Shown here: positions 52,696-60,274 of the stretch, one piece after another
Position numbering within the stretch: position 1 is the first letter of the stretch
How the letters are laid out: every line of letters begins with the position of its first letter
Source: Pseudomonas brassicacearum
GTDB lineage: Bacteria; Pseudomonadota; Gammaproteobacteria; Pseudomonadales; Pseudomonadaceae
Length of the DNA stretch: 64,000 nucleotides
Assembly: GCF_003732265.1 (NCBI RefSeq)
Contig: NZ_MOBK01000008.1
Span: 274,727 to 338,726 of the forward strand
Direction: 5' to 3'
Notes under the pieces: generated by a model
Told to the model about the DNA's origin: nothing
The model's database searches: none
The model's input: only the letters and a program-made list of their open reading frames with translations
Position numbers and translations under genes: made by a program

Positions 52696-52700
52696 ACGGT

Positions 52701-53345
52701 CTAAAGCTTCTCGACCGGGCGCAGACGGTATTGCGGCGGCAGTTGCTCAAATCCGCTGATGGTCGTGTTCAGGCTTTTCCAGCGACCGTCCTTGATCCCG
52801 TAGATGCAACCATGGATCGACAGCGGCTGCCCACGGTGCCAGGCGTTCTGCACGATGCTGGTGTGCCCGACGTTCGCCACTTGCTGGATCACGTTGAGCT
52901 CGCAGAGACGATCGACCTGTTCTTCTTCGGTCGCCAGTTCGGCCAGTTCTTCGCGCTTTTCGTAATAGAGGTCACGGATCGAGCGCAGCCAGCCGTCGAT
53001 CAGGCCCAACTGACGATCCTGCATGGAGGCGCGCACGCCGCCACAGCCATAGTGGCCGGTGACCAGGATGTGTTTGACCTTGAGCACGTCCACCGCGTAC
53101 TGAATCACCGACAGGCAGTTAAGGTCGGTGTGCAGCACCACGTTGGCCACGTTACGGTGTACGAACAGGTCGCCCGGCAACATGCCGACGATCTCGTTGG
53201 CCGGCACGCGGGCGTCGGAACAGCCAATCCACAAGTATTCCGGCGTCTGTTGGCGCGCCAGCTTGGAGAAGAAGTCCGGATCTTCCTGTTTGATCGCTTC
53301 AGCCCAGCGTTCGTTGTTATCAATCAGATCTTGTAATTCGTTCAT
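52701..53345 (-). CDS. can: beta-class carbonic anhydrase
   Basis: A 214-residue zinc enzyme interconverting CO2 and bicarbonate. The zinc ligands are at the same positions as in E. coli Can: Cys42 and Asp44 (GCSDARVPA), His98 and Cys101 (TGHYGCGGV). The start at 53345 gives the standard MNELQDLIDNNERWA. The five-codon extension is not used. It provides bicarbonate for carboxylations in air-level CO2. Confidence 0.96.
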   Translation of the reverse strand: MNELQDLIDNNERWAEAIKQEDPDFFSKLARQQTPEYLWIGCSDARVPANEIVGMLPGDLFVHRNVANVVLHTDLNCLSVIQYAVDVLKVKHILVTGHYGCGGVRASMQDRQLGLIDGWLRSIRDLYYEKREELAELATEEEQVDRLCELNVIQQVANVGHTSIVQNAWHRGQPLSIHGCIYGIKDGRWKSLNTTISGFEQLPPQYRLRPVEKL

Positions 53346-53486
53346 GCTGTAAAGCCTCAAGAATGGTGCGCTGGTTTGACAGACAACCGCCCGTCGAGGT
53401 CACGCGCTTGATGCAAGTATGATCGGTGGAATTCTCAGGAGCCCAGTGGGTCCACCCTAGTAAGGCCCACAGTATGAGGAATTGCC

Positions 53487-53891
53487 ATGACTGAATCACG
53501 ACGTCCGTACGATGCGGCGCAACCTGAGCCGATCGACGACAACGAAGACCGCATGGGCTCGATGCAGGAGCTGGATTTCGACGAGGAGGAACCGAGCGCC
53601 AAAATCGGTGACGAACTGCCCGAGAACGAGCGCGAACGACTGATGCCCAATGAACGCGTACGTGAAGCCGGGATGACCGGTGCCTCGACCGATGATCACG
53701 AGTCTACCGATGATGACATGAGCCCGGAAACGTTGATCCATGAAGATGGTGCACGCGATGCTCATGAAGCGGGTGAAGGTGATCAGGCGGATTGGGATTT
53801 GAGCATTGTCGATGAAGATGACATTGGCGGGGGTAATGGGCTGGATGAGGCGGAGATGGCGCAGCGGGATCCGATGGATAAGGATCGGTGA
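53487..53891 (+). CDS. acidic, mostly disordered conserved protein (134 aa)
   Basis: A very acidic protein dominated by Asp, Glu, Met and Gly, with few hydrophobic residues and no predicted fold. The N-terminal ESRRPYDAAQPEPIDD and repeated MGS/SPE segments are recurrent in homologues I recall from Pseudomonas (possibly the DUF6021 group). The function is unknown. It might bind metal ions or basic proteins. The gene stands alone and ends near a REP pair. Confidence 0.65.
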   Translation: MTESRRPYDAAQPEPIDDNEDRMGSMQELDFDEEEPSAKIGDELPENERERLMPNERVREAGMTGASTDDHESTDDDMSPETLIHEDGARDAHEAGEGDQADWDLSIVDEDDIGGGNGLDEAEMAQRDPMDKDR

Positions 53892-53910
53892 TTTGTAGCG
53901 CCTGTTAAGC

Positions 53911-53990
53911 CGCCTTCGCGAGCAAGCCCGCTCCCACAGGTTTTATGTTCGACACAAATCCATTGTGGGAGCGAGCCTGTTCGCGAAGCT
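53911..53990. repeat. inverted pair of REP elements
   Basis: The arms CGCCTTCGCGAGCAAGCCCGCTCCCACA and TGTGGGAGCGAGCCTGTTCGCGAAG face each other between convergent genes. The two arms differ at a few bases, and the second is a mixture of the two main subtypes. Confidence 0.87.
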
Positions 53991-54001
53991 TTTGAGGGAG
54001 C

Positions 54002-54454
54002 TTAGTCGACCAGGGTGCAGGCCATGACCACCGCATCTTCCCGACCACCCACCGCCGGATAATAATCCCGACGCCGGCCAATCTCGTTAAATCCGTACCG
54101 CTCATACAACCGAAACGCCGACTGATTACTGTCGCGAACTTCCAGAAAACACTCCCGCGCCTCAGCCTTGTAGGCGATCGACATCAAATGCTCCAGCAGC
54201 GTCAAACCCAGGCCACGGCCCTGATTTTCCGGTTTGACGGTGATATTGAGCAGATGCGCCTCATCCAGAATGATCTGCACCACCCCATGCCCGACCTGCT
54301 GCTGTCCTTCGAACATCAGCCAGATCTGGTACTTGCCCAGCCCGTCGAGAAAAATCCCGCGGGTCCAGGGATGGCTGTAGGCCGCGTATTCGATTTTCAG
54401 TACAGCGTCCAGGTCCGCCTCGGTCATCGGGCGGAACGATACAGCGTCACTCAT
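54002..54454 (-). CDS. rimI: ribosomal protein S18-alanine N-acetyltransferase
   Basis: A 150-residue GNAT acetyltransferase that acetylates the N-terminus of S18. The acetyl-CoA motif VKPENQGRGLGLTLLEHLM (about residues 73-91) and EVRDSNQSAFRLYERYGF are clear. The overlap by eight bases with the gene upstream repeats the holD-rimI arrangement of E. coli. Confidence 0.94.
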   Translation of the reverse strand: MSDAVSFRPMTEADLDAVLKIEYAAYSHPWTRGIFLDGLGKYQIWLMFEGQQQVGHGVVQIILDEAHLLNITVKPENQGRGLGLTLLEHLMSIAYKAEARECFLEVRDSNQSAFRLYERYGFNEIGRRRDYYPAVGGREDAVVMACTLVD

Positions 54455-55235
54455 TTGATTCTTTCCAGCGCGCCATCAGCCGACGCATGGCTTGCCAGAC
54501 ATCAGCCTTACGCTGTGGCTCTTCCATTAATAATTCCAGACCCGGCAGGGCCCAGACCGAGCCCAGGCCTTCGACCTGGAGTTCACGGTTGAACGATTCG
54601 GCATTGGCCTCACCGGCAAAACGCACCGCCGGCAGGCCGATCAGCCACACGCAGACGCATGGGGCGTCTTCGATGCGCGCCGAGAGAAAGCCTTGCACGA
54701 AGTCACGCGCCGCTTCCGGGCCTTGGTCCATGGTGCCGCGAGCCAGCAGCGGCCAGCGTACCGGCTCGCCGACAATCTGCGGGCTGTCCGGCAGACCGGC
54801 GGCGCGCAGCATGTCTTTGAGCAGTAAATAGGCGGGATCGCGGGTCTGGAACGTTTCGCCTGTGGGTAACTCCACCAGCAGCAGGCAGCGACCGGCGCGT
54901 AGCAATTGCAGGGCGAAACGCGGTGGCGGCACCTGTACAACCTTGGCGACGACCGGTGCAGCCTCTTCTTCGACCTTGGCGTTGGTGCGTGTGCTGGCCA
55001 ACGACGGGCGCGGCACTTCGATCTTCACCCGTTCGGCCGGTTTGACCAACGGTTCCACGGGCGAATCAGCCACAGGCGCGGGCGCAACCGGTGCCATTGG
55101 CGCGACGACCAACGGCTCAGGCATCTCCAGCAGCTCGGGGCGCGACGGCGCGGCAAAGGGCAATTCGGTGCGCGGCAGCCAGTTGACCACCTGCATGGCG
55201 GTCAAATAAGCGCGGCGACGAGACTCGATAAGCAA
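54447..55235 (-). CDS. holD: DNA polymerase III psi subunit, long pseudomonad type
   Basis: A 262-residue protein. The C-terminal part (about 130-262) is a compact domain with WPLLARGTMDQGPEAARDFVQGFL and LPGLELLMEEPQRKADVWQAMRRLM. The N-terminal 125 residues are Pro- and Ala-rich and probably unfolded. In P. aeruginosa the homologue at the same place (PA4679) was shown to be the psi subunit, which links the clamp loader to SSB through chi. It overlaps rimI. Automatic pipelines may call it a TonB-like energy transducer because of the Pro-rich region, which I think is wrong. Confidence 0.75.
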   Translation of the reverse strand: MLIESRRRAYLTAMQVVNWLPRTELPFAAPSRPELLEMPEPLVVAPMAPVAPAPVADSPVEPLVKPAERVKIEVPRPSLASTRTNAKVEEEAAPVVAKVVQVPPPRFALQLLRAGRCLLLVELPTGETFQTRDPAYLLLKDMLRAAGLPDSPQIVGEPVRWPLLARGTMDQGPEAARDFVQGFLSARIEDAPCVCVWLIGLPAVRFAGEANAESFNRELQVEGLGSVWALPGLELLMEEPQRKADVWQAMRRLMARWKESNE

Positions 55236-55402
55236 AGGTCGGCCACTTGTGGATAACTAAAGTGCGGTGATTCTACCGCCCTTCGCTCAAGATCGCCTGC
55301 TGTTGATCGATAGAAAACCAACAGTCCGTCCCGAGAGTGAATTGCATCGCCCGCGATGCAGTACAATCGCCGCTTTTAATCGCCAACCAGCCGGCCATTC
55401 CG

Positions 55403-56680
55403 ATGATCGAACCCAAGCGCGTCTTGCGCGCCCTCGCTGAACACTGGGCACTTCTGGAGCCACTGTGCGAGCACTTCGACCAAGGCACACTGAGCCTCAA
55501 CGAACTGCGTTCACAGTTGGCCGCCCAGCAACTCGACAGTACGCCGCAGGACATCACCAGCCTGCTGGACGTGTGGATCCGCCTCGACATTCTGGTTCCG
55601 GTAGCGAAAAGCCCGAACCGGTTCGAGCTCAATGCGCAGATCCACGACTTCCTCGCTTACCTGCGCCGTGAGCACCGTCTGGGCCTGTGCCTGGAGATCG
55701 AAGCCTACTTGCGGCACCTCGAACGCCTGGCCGGTTACATTCAGGACGCGTTCGACATTCGCGATGGCCACGACCTGGCGCGGCAATTGCGTTTGCTCGA
55801 TATGCGCGTACGCGACGTACTGAAAAAACTCGATAACGATGAACAAGCGCTGGTGGCCGTCGCCGAACGGGCGAAAACCAGCGATCGGCAGATTCCTTTG
55901 CGTCAGCGTTACGCTGAAGTACTGGCGACCTGGGACGAATACGTCGAGCCGATGATTGACCTGGTGAACGCCGACGGCGCCTTCGAACAAGGCGTACGCA
56001 AGGTCGAAACCGTGCTGCTGAAGATGCTCAGTGAGCAGCAGCGCCTCGGCCATCTGGTTGACGACGACATGCTGCTGCGCACCCACGCGCGCATCCTCGA
56101 AATGCAGACCAGCGCCCAATTGACCCTGCGTCATGCCCGCGAACTGCTGCTGCCGCTGCGGGAAGAAGCCCGCCGCCACAATGCCGTGACCCGTGGCGCG
56201 GCGCTGGCCCTGTCGGCCATTCGTCGCAAAGGCATCGATGCCGTCCCGCAAGCCGCGATGCCGATGTTCACCCGTCCGCAAAGCACGTTCCTCGGCAGCG
56301 CCAGCCAGGTCGAAGCCTACGTGTATGCGCTGGCCCGCTTCGAACCGAAACCGGCGCGCTTCCCCAAGGCCCACAAGACCCAGAAAGGCGAAGCCCCGCG
56401 CGCGCCACGTACCGTTCGCGAAATGCTCGAACGCTGCGAAGACGCCCTGCCGATGCCGGACCTGATGACCTGGCTGCTGGAGCAGGAACCGGACGGGGCG
56501 ACCGACGAGTTGCTGTACTGGTTCTCGCGCCTGTCGCGGGAGAAACGCTTCAAGCGCGAGCGTCTGGAACGCCGCGATTACCACACTCATGAGCACCAGG
56601 TCAGCCTGCGCTCCTTCGCCCTGCTCTCGGCCGGCGACACCGCCGCCGAGGATTCTGCGAGCATTCCAAATGCATCTTGA
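55403..56680 (+). CDS. mksF: condensin subunit MksF (kleisin)
   Basis: A 425-residue kleisin-type subunit of the MukBEF-like condensin MksBEF. The N-terminus (IEPKRVLRALAEHWALLEPLCEHFDQGTLSLNELRSQL) is a winged-helix region, and the middle is a long helical segment. The order F-E-B and approximate sizes match P. aeruginosa PA4684-PA4686. The start at 55403 is preferred over the upstream frame. The mksE start overlaps its last 11 bases. Confidence 0.9.
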   Translation: MIEPKRVLRALAEHWALLEPLCEHFDQGTLSLNELRSQLAAQQLDSTPQDITSLLDVWIRLDILVPVAKSPNRFELNAQIHDFLAYLRREHRLGLCLEIEAYLRHLERLAGYIQDAFDIRDGHDLARQLRLLDMRVRDVLKKLDNDEQALVAVAERAKTSDRQIPLRQRYAEVLATWDEYVEPMIDLVNADGAFEQGVRKVETVLLKMLSEQQRLGHLVDDDMLLRTHARILEMQTSAQLTLRHARELLLPLREEARRHNAVTRGAALALSAIRRKGIDAVPQAAMPMFTRPQSTFLGSASQVEAYVYALARFEPKPARFPKAHKTQKGEAPRAPRTVREMLERCEDALPMPDLMTWLLEQEPDGATDELLYWFSRLSREKRFKRERLERRDYHTHEHQVSLRSFALLSAGDTAAEDSASIPNAS

Positions 56681-57371
56681 TCTAAACGAACTGTCCCAAC
56701 TGGCGCCGATCTTTCGCGAGCTGTTCAAGGGCTACCACGTCAGCCGCCGCGACCCGGAGCTGTACGCGCAACTGTCGAACTTTCAGGACCAGTACCGCAC
56801 GCTGTTCAAGGCGTTGGGCTTTGAATTGGTATGCGACACCCGTGGTTTCTACTACTTCGTGCCGGACCTCGCCGCTGCCGCAGTGAACAAGACCGCGCAA
56901 CGACTGGCGCTGTTCACCTTTATCCTCGTCGAGCATCTGGCGGATCAGGGCCGTGACCCGGTTGCCGTGCTCGACGGTGGCAGCCTCGGCCGCGATGAAT
57001 TGCCTTCCTTGCTGGAAAAGTACCGCGACCTGTTCATCCAGGCTGAAGTGCAGACCGTCGAAGAGCTCGAAGAAAAAATCATGCGCCGCATGACCCAGCT
57101 CGGTTTCGCCGGCGAAGAAAACGGCATCTACCGTTTCCTGCCGCCGATGCACCGTTTCCTCGATGTCTGCCTGTCGGTTCAGCAGGACCGTGATCTGGCG
57201 GCCAGCCTGCACAGCGTGTTGCCATTGCCGGTTCCCGTGCTGATCGATGACGACAGCGATGAAAAGCTGTTGGAAACCGACGATCCACTGGACTTAAGTG
57301 ACTTCGAAGAAGAAAGCGAAGAAGACGCCATGGCCCGCGCCATCGCCGAAGAACAGGAGACCGACGCATGA
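56670..57371 (+). CDS. mksE: condensin subunit MksE
   Basis: A 233-residue partner of the kleisin, expected to be a dimeric winged-helix (KITE) protein. Helical segments with ELFKGYHVSRRDPELYAQL and YFVPDL are followed by a very acidic C-terminal tail (residues about 200-233). The start at 56670 is preferred over the frame from 56589, which lies in mksF. The ATGA overlap with mksB indicates translational coupling. Confidence 0.9.
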   Translation: MHLDLNELSQLAPIFRELFKGYHVSRRDPELYAQLSNFQDQYRTLFKALGFELVCDTRGFYYFVPDLAAAAVNKTAQRLALFTFILVEHLADQGRDPVAVLDGGSLGRDELPSLLEKYRDLFIQAEVQTVEELEEKIMRRMTQLGFAGEENGIYRFLPPMHRFLDVCLSVQQDRDLAASLHSVLPLPVPVLIDDDSDEKLLETDDPLDLSDFEEESEEDAMARAIAEEQETDA

Positions 57372-60208
57372 GCAAGGAACGCTACGGCATTCGCCGCTTT
57401 GCCCTTTTGAACACCGCCGGTTACAGCCTCGGCCTGTTTCCGCTGGAAGAACCGCTGTCGGTTTACGGCGCAAACAACCTCGGTAAATCCGCCTCGATCA
57501 ACGCCCTGCAGTTCCCGATCCTGGCGCGCATGTCGGACATGAGTTTCGGCAAGTACAGCCTGGAACAATCCCGGCGTTTCTACTTCGCCTCCGACACCAG
57601 CTACATCCTGGTTGAAGTGTCGCTGCCCCACGGCCCGCATGTGATCGGCGTGGTCGGTCGCGGCCCGGGCGGTGGTTTCGGTCACCAGTTCTTTGCCTAT
57701 GCCGGCAAACTCGATCTGGCGCATTACCAGAAGAACGACACCTGCCTGCGCCAGAAAGAACTGTTCACCAACCTTGAACGCGAAGGCCTGAAAGCCTACG
57801 AGTTGAAGCCTGATGAACTGCGTCGCTTGCTGGTCGGCGGTCACACCTCGATTCCACTCGACCTGACGCTGATCCCGCTGCGCTCCACCAGCGAGCAGAG
57901 CCTGAAGACCTTCCGCGCACTGTTCATCAACCTGCTGCACATGCGCGAAATCACCGCAGCCAAACTCAAGCAGCTGTTCCTCGATGCGTTCGAGCACAGC
58001 CTGCGTTCCGGCAGCGTCGACTACATCGCCGCGTGCGAAGAAGCGTTCCGCGATGTACGGCGCATGGAGCAGGATTACAACTCGCTGGTCACTGCCGGCC
58101 CGCTGGTTGAAGCACTGGCTGCGGGCGTGGCCCAGCGCAATATCCTGCGCGGAAAATTGCACCGGATCTCGCCGCTGCTCGACTCCTTGCTCGGCACCTG
58201 GTCGGACTACGCCAGTGCGCGCAAGGAAGAGCTGACGATTCAGGCCGAGCATTACCGCAACGAGCAGGACGCGCTGCAAAACGATCAGCGTGGCGGTACG
58301 CAAGAACTGATGCGCCTGGAACGGGAAATCACCGGCATCCAGCGCTGGCTCGGCGAGTTGTCGGTGCTCAAGCATCGCTTCGCGTTGGTCGATGACGTCA
58401 AAGTGCTGGAGCAGCAACTGCTCGCGGCCAAGGACGCGCACGACGAACTGGCCGGTGCGCTGGCGCAGTCCCGGCAGTTCTCTGCCGAAGACCTCGAAGA
58501 GCGTCTGCGCGATCTGGAAAAACGCCTGAAGTCGGTCAAGCAGCAACTCGATCACGCTGACAACAACAGCTACGCCCGTCTGCGTGAAGAGTTCTCGCAG
58601 CAAGATGTCGAGCGCCTGATGCGTTTGTTCAACAGCGCGTTGTTCAGTCTGCCGTTGGGCGAACATGGCATCACGCTGGACGAGGACGGTCAGTGGGTCA
58701 AATCCATGGAATTGATCCTCGACGGTTTCAAAGGCGAGCGCTTCGAAGTGCCGGGCCTGTCCATCGACATCTCGAACATCGAGCCGCCAGCGCTGCAAGC
58801 CTTGGCGGACCGCGCCGCGTTGCGCGATCAGAAAGAGCGCCTGGACAAAGAACTCAAGCAACTCAAGACCCAACAAGCCGTGGCCGCCGACCGCGCCGCG
58901 AGCAAGACCCAGACCGAAGCGCTTTACCAGCAAGTGTTGGATGCGCAGAAAGCCCTGGAAGATTTCCGTCGCGCGCAAACCCTGAGCGCCGAGGAAGGCG
59001 ACAAGCTTGAGCAACTGGCGCAGATGGAAGCGGCGCAGGACGAATTGAAGCGTTCCAGCGACGCCTTCACCGAACGCGTCCAGCAACTGTCGGCCAAGCT
59101 GCAACTGGTCGGCCGTCAGATCGGCGACATGGAAGCCAAGCAACGCACCCTCGACGACGCCCTGCGCCGCCGTCAGTTGTTGCCGGCAGACTTGCCGTTC
59201 GGCACACCGTTCATGGACCCGATCGACGACTCCATGGACAACCTGCTGCCGCTGCTCAATGACTATCAGGACAGCTGGCAAGGTTTGCTGCGCAGTGACG
59301 GTCAGATCGAGGCGCTGTACGCGCAGGTCCGCCTCAAGGGTGTGGCCAAGTTCGACAGCGAAGACGATATGGAACGTCGCCTGCAACTGCTGATCAACGC
59401 CTACGCGCACCGCACCGATGAAGCCCTGACGTTGGGCAAGGCACGCCGGGCAGCGGTCACCGATATCGCTCGGACCTTGCGCAACATCCGCAGCGACTAC
59501 GACAGCCTCGAGCATCAACTGGCGCTGTTCAACCGCGAGATCAACAAGCGTCAGGTGTCCAACCTGCAAAGCTTCCGTATCGTGCTCGCGCCGAACAAGG
59601 AAGCGCTCAAGCACATCGACCAGATCATCCACAGCGCCGGCCAATACGAAGAAGGCGAAACCCTCTCCGTGTTCGACCTGAGCCAAAGTGCCGAGCAGGA
59701 CAACAAGAACGAAGAAGCCAAGGAATACCTGGCGCGGTTGGTAGCGGCCAACCACAACCAGCTGGGCCTCAAGGACTTGTTCGAACTGGCTTTCGAGATC
59801 ACCAAGGTGAATGGTCAGCCGGTCATCCATACCGACATCGACGGCGCCGCGTCAAACGGCACCACGATGACCATCAAGGCGCTGACCAACATGTACTTGT
59901 TACTGCACTTGATGGATCGCGACCAGGCCGGTCGCGTACGCCTGCCGTACTACCTCGACGAGGCGGCAGATATCGATGAGAAGAACCAGGCCGCATTGCT
60001 GGAAACCAGCCTGCAACTGGGCTTCGTGCCGATCCTGGCAAGTGTGAAACCGCAGGTTTGCGCCAGTGTCGCGATTGACCTGGAAGGTGGCAGCGGGCCG
60101 AACGGGATCTACATCGACGAGGCGGACTGGAAGTACATTCGCCGTCATGACGAGGTGAAGGCGAACGTTGTTGCACAGGCGGATGAGCCAGAGCTGGATG
60201 CGGTTTGA
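57368..60208 (+). CDS. mksB: condensin ATPase MksB (SMC-like)
   Basis: A 946-residue SMC-like ATPase. The Walker A GANNLGKS (34-41) and C-terminal Walker B YYLDEA (Asp864, Glu865) flank long coiled coils (about 270-420 and 480-620) with a short hinge. It is shorter than MukB (about 1480). The complex compacts DNA, and in many bacteria a fourth subunit, MksG, makes it cut plasmids (Wadjet). No MksG gene follows: only a terminator separates mksB from the convergent pqiB-like gene. A second frame of 883 codons on the other strand is a composition shadow. Confidence 0.93.
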   Translation: MSKERYGIRRFALLNTAGYSLGLFPLEEPLSVYGANNLGKSASINALQFPILARMSDMSFGKYSLEQSRRFYFASDTSYILVEVSLPHGPHVIGVVGRGPGGGFGHQFFAYAGKLDLAHYQKNDTCLRQKELFTNLEREGLKAYELKPDELRRLLVGGHTSIPLDLTLIPLRSTSEQSLKTFRALFINLLHMREITAAKLKQLFLDAFEHSLRSGSVDYIAACEEAFRDVRRMEQDYNSLVTAGPLVEALAAGVAQRNILRGKLHRISPLLDSLLGTWSDYASARKEELTIQAEHYRNEQDALQNDQRGGTQELMRLEREITGIQRWLGELSVLKHRFALVDDVKVLEQQLLAAKDAHDELAGALAQSRQFSAEDLEERLRDLEKRLKSVKQQLDHADNNSYARLREEFSQQDVERLMRLFNSALFSLPLGEHGITLDEDGQWVKSMELILDGFKGERFEVPGLSIDISNIEPPALQALADRAALRDQKERLDKELKQLKTQQAVAADRAASKTQTEALYQQVLDAQKALEDFRRAQTLSAEEGDKLEQLAQMEAAQDELKRSSDAFTERVQQLSAKLQLVGRQIGDMEAKQRTLDDALRRRQLLPADLPFGTPFMDPIDDSMDNLLPLLNDYQDSWQGLLRSDGQIEALYAQVRLKGVAKFDSEDDMERRLQLLINAYAHRTDEALTLGKARRAAVTDIARTLRNIRSDYDSLEHQLALFNREINKRQVSNLQSFRIVLAPNKEALKHIDQIIHSAGQYEEGETLSVFDLSQSAEQDNKNEEAKEYLARLVAANHNQLGLKDLFELAFEITKVNGQPVIHTDIDGAASNGTTMTIKALTNMYLLLHLMDRDQAGRVRLPYYLDEAADIDEKNQAALLETSLQLGFVPILASVKPQVCASVAIDLEGGSGPNGIYIDEADWKYIRRHDEVKANVVAQADEPELDAV

Positions 60209-60226
60209 GTTGAACCGCTAGATACG

Positions 60227-60262
60227 AAAAAGGCCGCGATCCAATGGATCGCGGCCTTTTTT
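60227..60262. terminator. bidirectional terminator between mksB and the MCE gene
   Basis: AAAAAGGCCGCGATCC-AATGGATCGCGGCCTTTTTT: a 12-base perfect stem with A and T runs on either side, 18 bases after mksB and 12 bases past the end of the convergent gene. Confidence 0.93.
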
Positions 60263-60274
60263 ATGGGCGTTAGA

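Noticed and set aside
54447..55235. A TonB-like energy transducer
   Set aside because: The Pro-rich N-terminus mimics TonB, but there is no membrane helix and the C-terminus and overlap with rimI fit the psi subunit.
57179..59830. An 883-codon open frame on the minus strand across mksB and mksE
   Set aside because: It is the mirror of a high-GC gene, rich in Gln, His and Val as such shadows are. mksB has clear Walker motifs and translational coupling on the plus strand.
60209..60274. A Wadjet-type anti-plasmid locus
   Set aside because: The MksG/JetD nuclease gene is not next to mksB, so a defence role is not supported by the sequence seen.
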